Of a DNA stretch of 64,000 nucleotides, positions 43,355 through 52,232 are shown piece after piece; positions within the stretch are counted from its first letter, which is position 1; each line of letters begins with the position of its first letter. The position numbers were made by a program, and so were the translations under genes. The notes below the pieces were generated by a model, which was given only the letters and a program-made list of their open reading frames with translations, was not told where the DNA came from and ran no database searches. This stretch comes from Oscillospiraceae bacterium. Its GTDB lineage: Bacteria; Bacillota; Clostridia; Oscillospirales; Ruminococcaceae. The stretch is taken from the NCBI GenBank assembly GCA_017405465.1, contig JAFRAJ010000049.1:1-64000 (forward strand). The letters run 5' to 3'.

Positions 43355-44211
43355 TCTGAATCACCTCCGTAAGCCATACCGTTAGTAAATTTCTTGATAA
43401 GTGCCATCATAATGATCAGGATGACCATCAGTATAAAAGCCATCGCTGCTGCGAAATGCAGGTTATTGGCAACATACTGTCCTTCTATCGCATCACCTAT
43501 CAGGAAGAACTTTCCGTTTCCAAGTTTCTGTGAGATGTAGAAAGTGCTGACAGAGGGAATAAGGACCATATTGATTCCGCTCAGGACTCCAGGCATGCTC
43601 AGCGGGAAAATCACGCGTCTGAAAACACCGTAGTTGTTGCATCCAAGATCCCTGGCTGCTTCTATAAGCTTCAGGTCCATCTTCGCCATGACAGAGTAGA
43701 TGGGGAGGATCATGTATGGAAGATAGTCATACACCATTCCGATGACGACAGCACTCTCAGTTCCGATAATATGAACTTTACCCAGTCCTATCTTTGCAAA
43801 GAGCCCATTGAGTATTCCGGTGTCCTGCAGGATAGTCATCCATGCATATGTCCTTATCAAAAAGTTCATCCACATCGGTATCATGATCAGCGTCATCAGT
43901 ATCTTCTGTTTCCTGCTGTTCGCCCTGGACATGATATAAGCCATCGGATACCCTGCGAGAAGGCAGATCACAGTGCTTATGAATGCAAGTTTCAGGCTCC
44001 GCCAGAAGATAAGAAGATATGTTCTGACTTCAGTATCACCAGACTGACTGGTAGCTGTGAAGAACCTGATTATGTTATCAAAGGTAAACGAAAATGAGTT
44101 ATCTGTGAAGGCGTAATATGCAACGAAGCCGAGAGGTACAACGATGAACACGAACGCCCACACAGTGTAGGGACCGAGCAGTCCCCAGACCGGCTTACCG
44201 TTTTTCTTCAT
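43351..44211 (-). CDS. potB: Polyamine ABC transporter permease PotB
   Basis: 286 residues with six membrane segments. The EAA loop is LIEAARDLGCNNYGVFRRVIFPLSMPGV, and the block MNFLIRTYAWMTIL is typical of PotB. Its ATG overlaps the stop of potA by one base, a tight coupling within potABCD. Confidence 0.92.
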   Translation of the reverse strand: MKKNGKPVWGLLGPYTVWAFVFIVVPLGFVAYYAFTDNSFSFTFDNIIRFFTATSQSGDTEVRTYLLIFWRSLKLAFISTVICLLAGYPMAYIMSRANSRKQKILMTLIMIPMWMNFLIRTYAWMTILQDTGILNGLFAKIGLGKVHIIGTESAVVIGMVYDYLPYMILPIYSVMAKMDLKLIEAARDLGCNNYGVFRRVIFPLSMPGVLSGINMVLIPSVSTFYISQKLGNGKFFLIGDAIEGQYVANNLHFAAAMAFILMVILIIMMALIKKFTNGMAYGGDSE

Positions 44212-45359
44212 TACTCCTCCTCCGCTCCTTCGACCTCAGAGATATCCAGCTCTCCTGATTCTATCTCTGTCAGTTCTTCCACCTCATCAGAGTAAGTGGA
44301 GTAGTCGCCATAGAGGCCTGAATACTCGCTCTTCTTCATGATCTGGATCGCATCCGGATCGATCGTCAGTCCGATTTTCTCGTTTTCATCCACGAAATCA
44401 GTCGTCTGGATCATCCATTTGAACCCATTGACGTCGACTATGATCTCATAGTGAACTCCCATGAAGGTAACTGATGTAACTGTACCTTTAAGCATTCCAT
44501 CTTCAGGCTTCACGATATCGACGTCTTCGGGCCTTATTACTACGTCTACAGGCTCATTAATCCCGAATCCGGCGTCCACGCATTTGAACACCTGATCAGC
44601 AAACTTAACCTTGTAGTCCTGCAGCATAACGCCGTCCAGAATATTGCTCTCTCCTATGAAGTCTGCAACGAACGCGTTAACCGGCTCATTATATACATCT
44701 ATCGGCGTTCCGATCTGCTGTATCCTGCCTTCACTCATGACGACGACCGTATCAGACATCGTGAGTGCTTCTTCCTGGTCATGAGTAACGAAGATGAATG
44801 TGATCCCGGTAGCTTTTTGAATCTTCTTGAGTTCCTGCTGCATATCCTTGCGGAGTTTAAGGTCAAGAGCCCCAAGCGGCTCGTCAAGGAGCAGAACTTT
44901 CGGCTGAGCAATGAGCGCTCTTGCTATAGCAACTCTCTGCTGCTGTCCGCCTGAGAGACTCGTAACATCTCTCTTGGCGAAGTTTGACAGCATTACGAGA
45001 GACAGCATCTCATGGACTTTCTCTTCGATCTCGTCCTTGGGAACCTTTCTTTCTCTGAGAGCAAATGCTACGTTTTCAAACACATTAAGGTGAGGAAACA
45101 AAGCATATTTCTGAAACACCGTGTTGACGTTTCTCTTATGAGCAGGTACATCGTTAATACGCTCACCCATAAATATCACGTCTCCCTCATCCGGCTGTTC
45201 AAATCCGCCGATAAGGCGCAGCGTGGTGGTCTTTCCGCATCCAGAAGGGCCCAGAAGAGTCAGGAACTCATTGTCATATATATCAAGATTGATATTATTG
45301 AGCACTCTCACTCCGTCATAGGATTTGCTGATGTTTTTAAGCTCGATGATCTTCTCCAT
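44211..45359 (-). CDS. potA: Polyamine ABC transporter ATPase PotA
   Basis: 382 residues. Walker A is GPSGCGKTT (38-46), the signature is [15 protein letters not shown], Walker B is [12 protein letters not shown], and [14 protein letters not shown] completes the ABC domain. A C-terminal TOBE-type regulatory domain follows (about 240-350), then a strongly acidic tail ([24 protein letters not shown]) that is longer than usual. It drives spermidine/putrescine import. It is first in the operon, and an intrinsic terminator lies only about 30 bases before its start. Confidence 0.93.
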   Translation of the reverse strand: MEKIIELKNISKSYDGVRVLNNINLDIYDNEFLTLLGPSGCGKTTTLRLIGGFEQPDEGDVIFMGERINDVPAHKRNVNTVFQKYALFPHLNVFENVAFALRERKVPKDEIEEKVHEMLSLVMLSNFAKRDVTSLSGGQQQRVAIARALIAQPKVLLLDEPLGALDLKLRKDMQQELKKIQKATGITFIFVTHDQEEALTMSDTVVVMSEGRIQQIGTPIDVYNEPVNAFVADFIGESNILDGVMLQDYKVKFADQVFKCVDAGFGINEPVDVVIRPEDVDIVKPEDGMLKGTVTSVTFMGVHYEIIVDVNGFKWMIQTTDFVDENEKIGLTIDPDAIQIMKKSEYSGLYGDYSTYSDEVEELTEIESGELDISEVEGAEEE

Positions 45360-45380
45360 GATCGCGCCTCTCTGTTATTC

Positions 45381-45763
45381 AATAATAAAAAGGTGATATG
45401 CCGATTTCGCATATCACCTGTGAGTGCTGAAGCTTCTACACGTATCCCTGCTGACGGAATACGGTACTGAAACTGACTTGGTTTAAAGAGTCTTGCAGCA
45501 AAAAAACTTTTTACTACTCTTATTGACCATTTCACAAGTTTTATGCCCTGTCAGGCATCGGTTTAATAAAGTAACCAACTTAGAAACTGAGCTTTTAACT
45601 CAATCAATAAGGCAACAAAAGTTGCCGGCCGCATAAAACGGCTTTCCAATCGGCATTCGACCCGGCTGTCCGTATGGCCTTGGCCTTTCTTCTCAAAAGG
45701 CGGTCAAAGTATCCCGCTTCGGAAAATGCCTTTTTCAAGGCATATAGACTCTTCCCAAGTAGA
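45381..45763 (-). ncRNA. Long structured leader of potABCD ending in an attenuator
   Basis: About 380 nt between the predicted start site and potA. Visible minus-strand hairpins include ATGCCTT/AAGGCAT (45726-45743), GCCG/CGGC (45628-45642), GGCAAC-TTTT-GTTGCC (45611-45626) and ATGCC/GGCAT (45543-45558). The leader ends in a perfect 11-bp terminator stem (45391-45419) followed by T-rich sequence (45381-45390). ATATGCC near the 5' end is complementary to GGCATAT in the loop and 3' arm of the terminator. No known riboswitch or T-box consensus was recognised. It reads as a candidate cis-regulatory RNA acting by attenuation. Confidence 0.6.
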
Positions 45764-45769
45764 CAATTA

Positions 45770-45799
45770 ATTTTACAACTTATTAATAATTTGTGTCAA
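45770..45799 (-). promoter_or_regulatory. Promoter of the potABCD leader
   Basis: Consensus -35 TTGACA (45794-45799) and -10 TAAAAT (45770-45775) on the minus strand, 18-base spacer, about 400 bases upstream of potA. Confidence 0.7.
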
Positions 45800-45935
45800 T
45801 GAAGCAAAGAGTTATTATTCAGTATTTTGCACAATTATCCGAACTATTTTTTTCAATATTGACAAAAACACAAGAAGCTATCGAAACATAACGCTCAATA
45901 GGTCCTTTCAGTCACTCTGAACGTTCCGAATAATG

Positions 45936-47015
45936 TCAGTTTCGCTCTTTACCGAATAGATCTATCAGGAAATAATCTGCCAGTTTCACCCACATCTCAA
46001 AATTAGGATATTTTACATATCCGTCAAGAATCTTCATTCCGGCCTGTCCATGAGGCGTGCCTGCAAATGTATGAACTTCAACGGGTACGCCATGCTCGAC
46101 GAGACTTGGATACACATAATTGAGGTTGTTTAATGCCCCGTCTTCCCTCCCGACCGCAAAGAATGTAGGAGGATAGACTACACCTGAATAGTCGAAATCC
46201 GCACCTGCATATCTAGGCCCATAAACGCACAGGAATGCATCTGGAGATCCATAATAGTTATCGAGCTCATCGGGTACGTAATCCGGGTAATAATCCGTCA
46301 TCTTTTTTTCGCCCGAGAAATATAATATGCAGTTCTCGCCAGTCACTCCTCCGTTAGAGAATCCTGCAAACGCGATACTGTTTTCAGCGACTCTCAGCCT
46401 TTTGGCATTAGCTCTGGCATATCTCACAGCTCTTGAAGCATCCGCTGCAGCGTCTTCAGGTCTCCACGGACAGGCATTTGTCCTGTTTGCAAGCAGGATG
46501 GTCTGATATCCCATCTCAACGAAATCAAGGCATGAGGTAAAAGCCTCATGATACAGCGAGTATCCGTGGTCACCGCCCGCACAGAATATCACCAATCCTT
46601 TTGGAGTGACAGATTCGGGAACCAGTATTTCATACAGAAAAGGTCTGAAATCCGGGTCATGATTCCATTTGAGATCACTGTTGTCGGTATAATCGCTCAG
46701 CATTGGAAGAACGCCTTCCGGCCAAAGATATACAGGTTCCGGATGCTCCGGAAGCATTCTTATGCTGTCACGAAGCTCAGTATATTTCCGTACCAGCTCA
46801 AGTCTTTCAGTCCTGTCTTCTGTTTCCATTATCCTTACACCGATATGCTGTAACTCAGTCATCTGAGCAGGGTCATAACATGGTGCATTCTCATATATCG
46901 GGATAGCAGGATGCTCTGCAGGAGCGAAATCCTTCCTTCTCTCACGGAGCACGGTTTCCCGTGCTTCTCTTTGAGCTCTTCTCTCCTTCAGAATGTCGTC
47001 CGTAGTCTTATTCAT
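45936..47015 (-). CDS. Alpha/beta hydrolase, probable carbohydrate esterase
   Basis: 359 residues. A charged helical N-terminal extension (about 1-110) precedes an alpha/beta hydrolase core. The nucleophile elbow is AGFSNGG, a likely acid is in GREDGAL, and the His is in GTPHGQAG near the C-terminus. The oxyanion region reads FCAGGDHG instead of HGGG. The core resembles BD-FAE/acetyl-esterase type enzymes of plant polysaccharide loci. There is no signal peptide. It lies 39 bases downstream of the GH43-like gene with GGAGG at its start, so the two are an operon: esterase plus glycosidase for side chains. Confidence 0.75.
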   Translation of the reverse strand: MNKTTDDILKERRAQREARETVLRERRKDFAPAEHPAIPIYENAPCYDPAQMTELQHIGVRIMETEDRTERLELVRKYTELRDSIRMLPEHPEPVYLWPEGVLPMLSDYTDNSDLKWNHDPDFRPFLYEILVPESVTPKGLVIFCAGGDHGYSLYHEAFTSCLDFVEMGYQTILLANRTNACPWRPEDAAADASRAVRYARANAKRLRVAENSIAFAGFSNGGVTGENCILYFSGEKKMTDYYPDYVPDELDNYYGSPDAFLCVYGPRYAGADFDYSGVVYPPTFFAVGREDGALNNLNYVYPSLVEHGVPVEVHTFAGTPHGQAGMKILDGYVKYPNFEMWVKLADYFLIDLFGKERN

Positions 47016-47054
47016 TAAATATCATCCTCCCATTTCGCTCTTTTATTCTCCTGA

Positions 47055-48935
47055 TCACCTCACAGTGATCACACATTCAACTTCCCTGAATTCCTCCTTG
47101 AGGTCTCTTTCCTCTGTCATCTCGAGATCCGGTACTCCGTTGGAATTCCAGTGGACTCTCCTGACAGCAGGCATCCTTCCAAGAGGTTTTCCATCTTTAT
47201 GCGGAACAGCATGGAATACTATGAGATCGTCTCCCGTATCAGGATCTTTTATGAAGCAGTTGTGTCCTGGTCCGAACATTCCCGGTACAGATTCCTTAGT
47301 CATAAAAGGCCACGGATACCATTTCCATACAGCCGGATCCATAAGATCATCCCCTTCTCTGGCTCTTAGGAAGCCCAAAGTATAAAGATCAGCCATGCCT
47401 GTCGATGACCCTGACACGCATACCCAAAGATCCTTTCCATGTCTGAGGAGATACGGTCCTTCCTCTACTTCGGTCTGACAGCGGTCCCATCCGTAGACCG
47501 GTCTCATAATGCATTGCGGTTCACTTATCAGTTGCCAGGGTCTGTCAGGGTCTATGATAGCGATATAGATATCTGCCGGAGCAGGATAGATTTTGCCATC
47601 GATCTCATGGATCTTTCTGTCTGACCACATGACATAATGGACTCCATTTATCTCAAACTCTGTCATATCGAGACTGATCCCGCCTTCTGTCAGTATCTTT
47701 CCGTTCGGTTTTACACAGAATCTCGGAGCCTCCCATGCTTCCGGGTCCTCTATGTCTCCGTTGCATCGAAGTACTGCTGCCTCAACTGTCGTCCATTCAC
47801 CTGGGCAGATCCCTGTAAACAGATACGGGACATCGTTTATGATATGCAGCTCAGCAGCCCAGGTCCCGACTCTCTTTCCGAATTCTTCCGGCACTGTATA
47901 CATCACTTTTGCAGGAGCTGAAAACACTCCTTCCAATGTGTCCGAAGCCCTGATGATGATATTTGTACTCCCGGAGCTCGTCAGATAATATCTTCCTTTG
48001 TATTCGATCACGCACGGATCGCTCATATGACCGGATACATTTCCTTCCAGTCCCTGAACTCCGCCTGTGCCTGAAGGAACAGCTGATATCTCTAATGGAA
48101 ACGGCCAATGTCTCGTACGTATCCGTCCCTTTATCTTATAGGTGCCTGAGACGCTCTGATTAATCAGTTCAAAGCTGTTTCTGTCCCAATCGACCGGTTT
48201 CAAATGTGTGGATCCATCGCTGTAAAGACATTCGGCAGGCGGCAGATCCTCAAATGACACAGGGCCCTCAACATCAGCTACATTAACTGAGATATTCTCG
48301 GGCGGCAGGAACCATGATTTGAGACGTTTGCATTCTTCATCTGTTATTTCTATCTTGCTTCCAGGGATCGCTCCAGGAACGCCGCAGTCATCAGCAGCTT
48401 GTATGCTGCGTCTCGCTTCAGTTTTATCAAATACCTCTTTAAGCTGTCCTGATGACGCTCTGAACGTGCTTCCGTCATCCGTCTCCCACTCAACGGTGTA
48501 AAGGCCTCTCAATGCCTCATATATGGCACGCGGTCTTCTGATTTCCGTATCAGATAGCTTCAGGAAGCCGAACTTCTCGTACTCGATCAGATCTTTAGAA
48601 TAAAACAGTATTGCAGAACCGGTGCTGACAGGATCCGGCGCATTCTGATTGCGCCGGACACCTATCACGAAAAATCCTTCTCTTCCTCTGAGAAGAAAAG
48701 GGTCTATCAAAGTCTTGGTAGTTCCTTTTATAACGCCATCGTTAAGATCGCATTCAGGGAACAGTATTCCTGTATTGTTTTTTAACGGAGTGAACATCTT
48801 GCCGTCATCACTTACAGCGAGATGCATCGAATGTTCAAGATCACACAGAAAACCGGGCTGCTCTTTTTGCTGAGGATACAGTTCCGGCGGATAGATTCCT
48901 TCTCCTTTTTTCATATAACTGAGCAAATATGCCAT
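47055..48935 (-). CDS. GH43-like glycoside hydrolase with an extra N-terminal module
   Basis: 626 residues from the ATG at 48935, preceded by GGAGG at 7 bases. Residues about 300-615 form a five-bladed GH43-type propeller, with candidate catalytic residues Asp306 (MSDPCV), Asp422 (SLDMTEF) and Glu491 (EEGPYL), plus GTWAAELH in blade two. Residues about 30-170 look like part of a second propeller (LIDPFLLRGREGFFVIGVRR), and about 220-290 are an unassigned linker. No signal peptide is seen. It is expected to remove arabinofuranosyl or xylosyl units from imported oligosaccharides. Exact specificity is unknown. Confidence 0.8.
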   Translation of the reverse strand: MAYLLSYMKKGEGIYPPELYPQQKEQPGFLCDLEHSMHLAVSDDGKMFTPLKNNTGILFPECDLNDGVIKGTTKTLIDPFLLRGREGFFVIGVRRNQNAPDPVSTGSAILFYSKDLIEYEKFGFLKLSDTEIRRPRAIYEALRGLYTVEWETDDGSTFRASSGQLKEVFDKTEARRSIQAADDCGVPGAIPGSKIEITDEECKRLKSWFLPPENISVNVADVEGPVSFEDLPPAECLYSDGSTHLKPVDWDRNSFELINQSVSGTYKIKGRIRTRHWPFPLEISAVPSGTGGVQGLEGNVSGHMSDPCVIEYKGRYYLTSSGSTNIIIRASDTLEGVFSAPAKVMYTVPEEFGKRVGTWAAELHIINDVPYLFTGICPGEWTTVEAAVLRCNGDIEDPEAWEAPRFCVKPNGKILTEGGISLDMTEFEINGVHYVMWSDRKIHEIDGKIYPAPADIYIAIIDPDRPWQLISEPQCIMRPVYGWDRCQTEVEEGPYLLRHGKDLWVCVSGSSTGMADLYTLGFLRAREGDDLMDPAVWKWYPWPFMTKESVPGMFGPGHNCFIKDPDTGDDLIVFHAVPHKDGKPLGRMPAVRRVHWNSNGVPDLEMTEERDLKEEFREVECVITVR

Positions 48936-49154
48936 CTTTTTTCCTCCAATACAGAACATAAAAATGATGATCCACTGTAAAAATCATAACCTGTCTGAAG
49001 ATTCATGTTCAATTCGGAATAGTTCCATATCTTTCCGTCGTTTTGCACAACTCAGAAATCGCTAACCGTATTTAATGACGAAAGCTGTTTCAGAATATAC
49101 ATCTTGAATCAAGTGACGGTTATAATTTAGAAAAACAGACAAAGGAGGCACTTT

Positions 49155-49937
49155 ATGGCCACACTTCAGATGAACATCCTTTCCATGAAGCTTGGAATGC
49201 AGAGCAATTTCACTGTTATCCTGCCCAGCTTCAGACCTGGTGTTGATGCCGGCAAGGATCTGGAAGAGCTGTATCCCAGAGATGTAAGATTCCGCACTCT
49301 CTGGCTTCTTCCCTCAGAATACGGTGACGATCTAGAGGCGCTTCATTACACATCTATTCAAAGGTATGCTGACGAGACAGGAATGGCTGTTGTAATGCCC
49401 GCGCCACTCAACAGGATGTACTCCAACGATCCTACCAACCAGAAATTTCTCGATTACATAACCGAAGAGCTATGGAGCGTCTGCCATGGATCATTCGCTC
49501 TTTCTTATGCCCGTGAAGATAACTATATCGGCGGTTTCTCTCTCGGTGCATACGGAGCAATGAAAGCAGCGCTGCGCAACCCTCAGAAATACAGCAAAGT
49601 GTTCATGATCGGCGGTGTCTTCGAAGAGAATATCAAAGAAGGATATTTCAGGGACATCAATGCACGGATCGCTGAAGAGGGCTTGATTCCGCATCTCCCG
49701 CTTGATGACGCACTTCCCGGTGATGAGGAACTGCCGGTTCCGGAAGGTGCTGTTCTTCCAGAAGCAGCAGTATATTTTGCTTCTGAAGACAGTCTCGCCG
49801 ATTATGCTAGAAGAGCTGTAAAGAATCTTAAAACAGCGGGATTCGAAGTCATATCTAAAGAGTGCCCCGGTAAAGACGACTGGGATTTCAGAGACAATGC
49901 TCTCAGATCAGCAGTTCTTGATTTCATAGGCAAGTAA
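49155..49937 (+). CDS. Esterase-D-like protein with catalytic His and oxyanion motif lost
   Basis: 260 residues, clearly related to the next gene. Both begin with a MxxLxxNxxSxxLGM-type segment and share DYITEEL/KYITEEL and REDN(Y/F)IGG. The nucleophile Ser129 is kept (GGFSLGA), but HGGSGDD is LPSEYGDD and the catalytic His in GYNHEWDFW is Asp241 (GKDDWDF). Hydrolase activity is therefore unlikely. It starts 13 bases upstream of the intact paralog with good ribosome sites for both, suggesting equal expression and perhaps a mixed complex. AAAGGAGG lies just before the start. Confidence 0.85.
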   Translation: MATLQMNILSMKLGMQSNFTVILPSFRPGVDAGKDLEELYPRDVRFRTLWLLPSEYGDDLEALHYTSIQRYADETGMAVVMPAPLNRMYSNDPTNQKFLDYITEELWSVCHGSFALSYAREDNYIGGFSLGAYGAMKAALRNPQKYSKVFMIGGVFEENIKEGYFRDINARIAEEGLIPHLPLDDALPGDEELPVPEGAVLPEAAVYFASEDSLADYARRAVKNLKTAGFEVISKECPGKDDWDFRDNALRSAVLDFIGK

Positions 49938-49950
49938 GGAGGAAACGATC

Positions 49951-50823
49951 ATGCCAGTAATGAGACTTAACTTTATCTCTAAAGAACTCGGAATGGCCAC
50001 GAACGTGACCGCCATCATGCCTGGATTCGATCAGAATTTTGACGTAGGCAGGTCGGTAAGCGAGATATACGAACCTGAACGCAAGTTCCCCGTCCTCTGG
50101 CTCCTCCACGGAGGAAGCGGCGATGATGCTGACTATCTGAACTGGACCAACATAGCCAGGTATGCCGTCGAATACGACTGTGCTGTGATCTGCCCTGCCA
50201 ACTACAATGCTGCCTACTCTGACTTCCCGAGAGGCGCAAAGTATTATAAATACATCACAGAAGAGTTGAGAGAATTCATTTTCTCGAGATTCCCTCATCT
50301 GTCCGATAAACGTGAAGACAACTTCATCGGCGGTCTATCAATGGGAAGCGGCGGAGCTATGAAAATAGCTATGGATAAGCCTGAACAGTATTCCTATGCA
50401 CTGATCATGTCAGGCGGCATTCCTCCGAAAGGGGTCATGCCATCCGGACACAGCGCCTTCCGCGAACGGATCATTGCAGCAGGCTGGCCTATGCCAAAAC
50501 AGCCGAGAGATATCGCTCGCCCTGACTCGGAAGCTATCGCCAAACGAAACGTTGAAGAAGGCAAACCGCTGCCGACTTTCATCCTATGCTGCGGTGAAGC
50601 TGACAATATCGCATACACATCACACATGAACGCCCGGAAAGTTCTTCCTGAGATGGGTTACAAGACCATCAACTTCTCACTTCCGGGATATAATCATGAG
50701 TGGGATTTCTGGGAGATCTGTTTCCGTCACGCCTTTGCTGAATGGCTGCCCACAGTCCAGAAAACCAAGACTGAAGGAACAGCCGCTGCATGGGCTCCCA
50801 GAGATGAATCAAAAAAAGAATGA
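49951..50823 (+). CDS. Esterase-D-family esterase, catalytically intact
   Basis: 290 residues. All expected motifs are present: LLHGGSGDD (51-59), nucleophile Ser130 in GGLSMGSGG, Asp218 in CCGEADN and His249 in GYNHEWDFW. The family includes S-formylglutathione hydrolases, tributyrin esterases (EstA) and feruloyl/acetyl-xylan esterases. The setting among arabinose and GH43 genes favours a carbohydrate ester substrate. It is cytosolic. The gene is paired with the inactive paralog 13 bases upstream. The C-terminal tail after residue 265 is charged and probably flexible. Confidence 0.88.
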   Translation: MPVMRLNFISKELGMATNVTAIMPGFDQNFDVGRSVSEIYEPERKFPVLWLLHGGSGDDADYLNWTNIARYAVEYDCAVICPANYNAAYSDFPRGAKYYKYITEELREFIFSRFPHLSDKREDNFIGGLSMGSGGAMKIAMDKPEQYSYALIMSGGIPPKGVMPSGHSAFRERIIAAGWPMPKQPRDIARPDSEAIAKRNVEEGKPLPTFILCCGEADNIAYTSHMNARKVLPEMGYKTINFSLPGYNHEWDFWEICFRHAFAEWLPTVQKTKTEGTAAAWAPRDESKKE

Positions 50824-50864
50824 AACTGGGTTTGAATCTGACCAACCCTTAATAGTCCGTAAAC

Positions 50865-50903
50865 AAAGAACCGATGTGCCGCATTGCGGTACATCGATTC
50901 TTT
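50865..50903. terminator. Bidirectional terminator between esterase and hsp20
   Basis: A long stem (AAAGAACCGATGTGCCGC with GCGGTACATCGATTCTTT, two mismatched positions) with a 3-nt loop. It lies between convergent genes, with T-rich ends on both strands. Confidence 0.7.
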
Positions 50904-50934
50904 CTGTATCCTGAGTTTTTTGCTCAGATTCTGT

Positions 50935-51366
50935 TTAACTTAGTTCTATTCTCTTTGCTTCAGGTGCAACTATGACCTTCTTGGGAAGATGGAGAGTAAG
51001 CACGCCGTTATTATAATCACCGGTGATCGCGTCTGAATCTATCGCGCTTATATCGAAGCTGCGTTTATAGCTGCCGTAACTGCGCTCGCGTCTGATATAG
51101 CCTTCTTTTTTCTCTTCATTTTCATTTCCGCGCTCTGCGCTGATCGTCAGCCTGTCGCCGTCTACATCGACGTGGATATCTTCCTTATTGAAGCCTGGTA
51201 GATCTGCCATAAGCTTATATCCGCCTTCTTCCTCCGCGATATCTGTTCCGAAAGCCAATGCAGCAGGACTGGCCGAGAAGAATCTGCGTTCCATTTCTTC
51301 CAGTTCTCTGAAAGGATCATAATTGAAAAGGCCGTTATTATAGCGTCTTGTAGAAAGTCCAAACAT
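50935..51366 (-). CDS. Small heat-shock protein, Hsp20/alpha-crystallin
   Basis: 143 residues from the ATG at 51366, with GGAGG ten bases upstream. The N-terminal arm (FRELEEMERRFF) leads to the alpha-crystallin domain (about 45-140), with DLPGFNKEDIHVDVDGDRLTISAER and the closing NGVLTLHLPKK. The C-terminal KRIELS provides an I-x-L-like anchor. It is an ATP-independent holdase that binds unfolding proteins. A CIRCE operator upstream places it under HrcA control. Confidence 0.92.
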   Translation of the reverse strand: MFGLSTRRYNNGLFNYDPFRELEEMERRFFSASPAALAFGTDIAEEEGGYKLMADLPGFNKEDIHVDVDGDRLTISAERGNENEEKKEGYIRRERSYGSYKRSFDISAIDSDAITGDYNNGVLTLHLPKKVIVAPEAKRIELS

Positions 51367-51486
51367 ATTTAAAATACCTCCGTATATCATTTAGTTAATG
51401 TTCTGGGTTTCCTGTTCTCTTCGATCGTTATTATCCTCTGAGGATATTAACGGCCAATATCAAAACTGTGAACTAAACGTGAATAA

Positions 51487-51513
51487 TTAGCACTCTAATA
51501 TTACGACTGCTAA
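51487..51513. promoter_or_regulatory. CIRCE operator (HrcA binding site)
   Basis: TTAGCACTC - 9 bases - GACTGCTAA, matching the CIRCE inverted repeat with one mismatch (GAC for GAG). A second half-site, GAGTGCTAA, lies at 51539-51547. Both are between the divergent hsp20 and UPF0316 genes. Confidence 0.85.
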
Positions 51514-51634
51514 TAATATTGATTGTATGAATGAGCACGAGTGCTAATCGTCAGTTTTTATTGCCGAAGCGCCTTTCATCTTATTGAAGGCTGTGATAAT
51601 ATGTCAGTTATCTCATATGCGGAGGTCTATGAAG

Positions 51635-52159
51635 ATGTTTACAAAAGAAGTACTTATCCTGTGCTTCAAGATTTTTTTCTCAAGGATCCTGGACGTTTCA
51701 CTTGGAACTCTGTGCACCATTTTTACTGTCAGAGGCAGAACACGCACCGCATCTCTTATAGGTTTTGTACAGATCATGATATGGTTTCTTGCTGTACGCA
51801 CGGCATTCAGTTCCAGTGAAGGCGGGTTGCTTCTTGCGATCTTCTACGCAGGAGGTTATGCAGTAGGAACATATGTCGGCGGTGTTCTTGCGAATAAGCT
51901 CATCAGGGGCACTGCTACTGTACAGGTCGTAAGCAGTTCAAGAGATGATGATCTCATCAACGCCATCAGAGAAGCCGGTTTTGCTATCTCAGTAGTTAAT
52001 GTCAATCCGTCACAGTTCGGCGGTGAGAAATACATGATTTTCGCTGAGATAGATACTAAGAGGATAGAAGAACTGAAATCAGTAATCTACTCTGTTGACG
52101 AAAAGGCTTTCATTATCGTTCAGGAGACAAAATACGTTTTCAACGGTTCTATAAAGTGA
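51635..52159 (+). CDS. UPF0316 / DUF2179 membrane protein
   Basis: 174 residues from the ATG at 51635; GGAGG lies 9 bases upstream, and an ATG two codons earlier is too close to it. Three N-terminal membrane segments (with FSRILDVSLGTLCTIFTVRG and GGYAVGTYVGG) form the DUF5698 part. The C-terminal soluble DUF2179 domain runs from about residue 100. The function of the family is unknown. It is divergent from hsp20 and shares the region with CIRCE, so heat or stress control is possible. It ends at a clear terminator. Confidence 0.85.
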   Translation: MFTKEVLILCFKIFFSRILDVSLGTLCTIFTVRGRTRTASLIGFVQIMIWFLAVRTAFSSSEGGLLLAIFYAGGYAVGTYVGGVLANKLIRGTATVQVVSSSRDDDLINAIREAGFAISVVNVNPSQFGGEKYMIFAEIDTKRIEELKSVIYSVDEKAFIIVQETKYVFNGSIK

Positions 52160-52174
52160 CATATTATTAAACAA

Positions 52175-52219
52175 ACTCCCGGTCAGCATGATTCACCAGG
52201 CTGCCCGGGAGTCTTTTTA
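52175..52219 (+). terminator. Terminator of the UPF0316 gene
   Basis: ACTCCCGG pairs with CCGGGAGT, with additional CAGC/GCTG pairing inside, followed by CTTTTTATTT on the plus strand. Confidence 0.85.
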
Positions 52220-52232
52220 TTTGATTAAGGTT

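Noticed and set aside
45420-45763. Known riboswitch (glycine, SAM, purine, guanidine-I) or T-box upstream of potA
   Set aside because: None of the short conserved motifs of these classes could be found; the region is kept as an unassigned leader.
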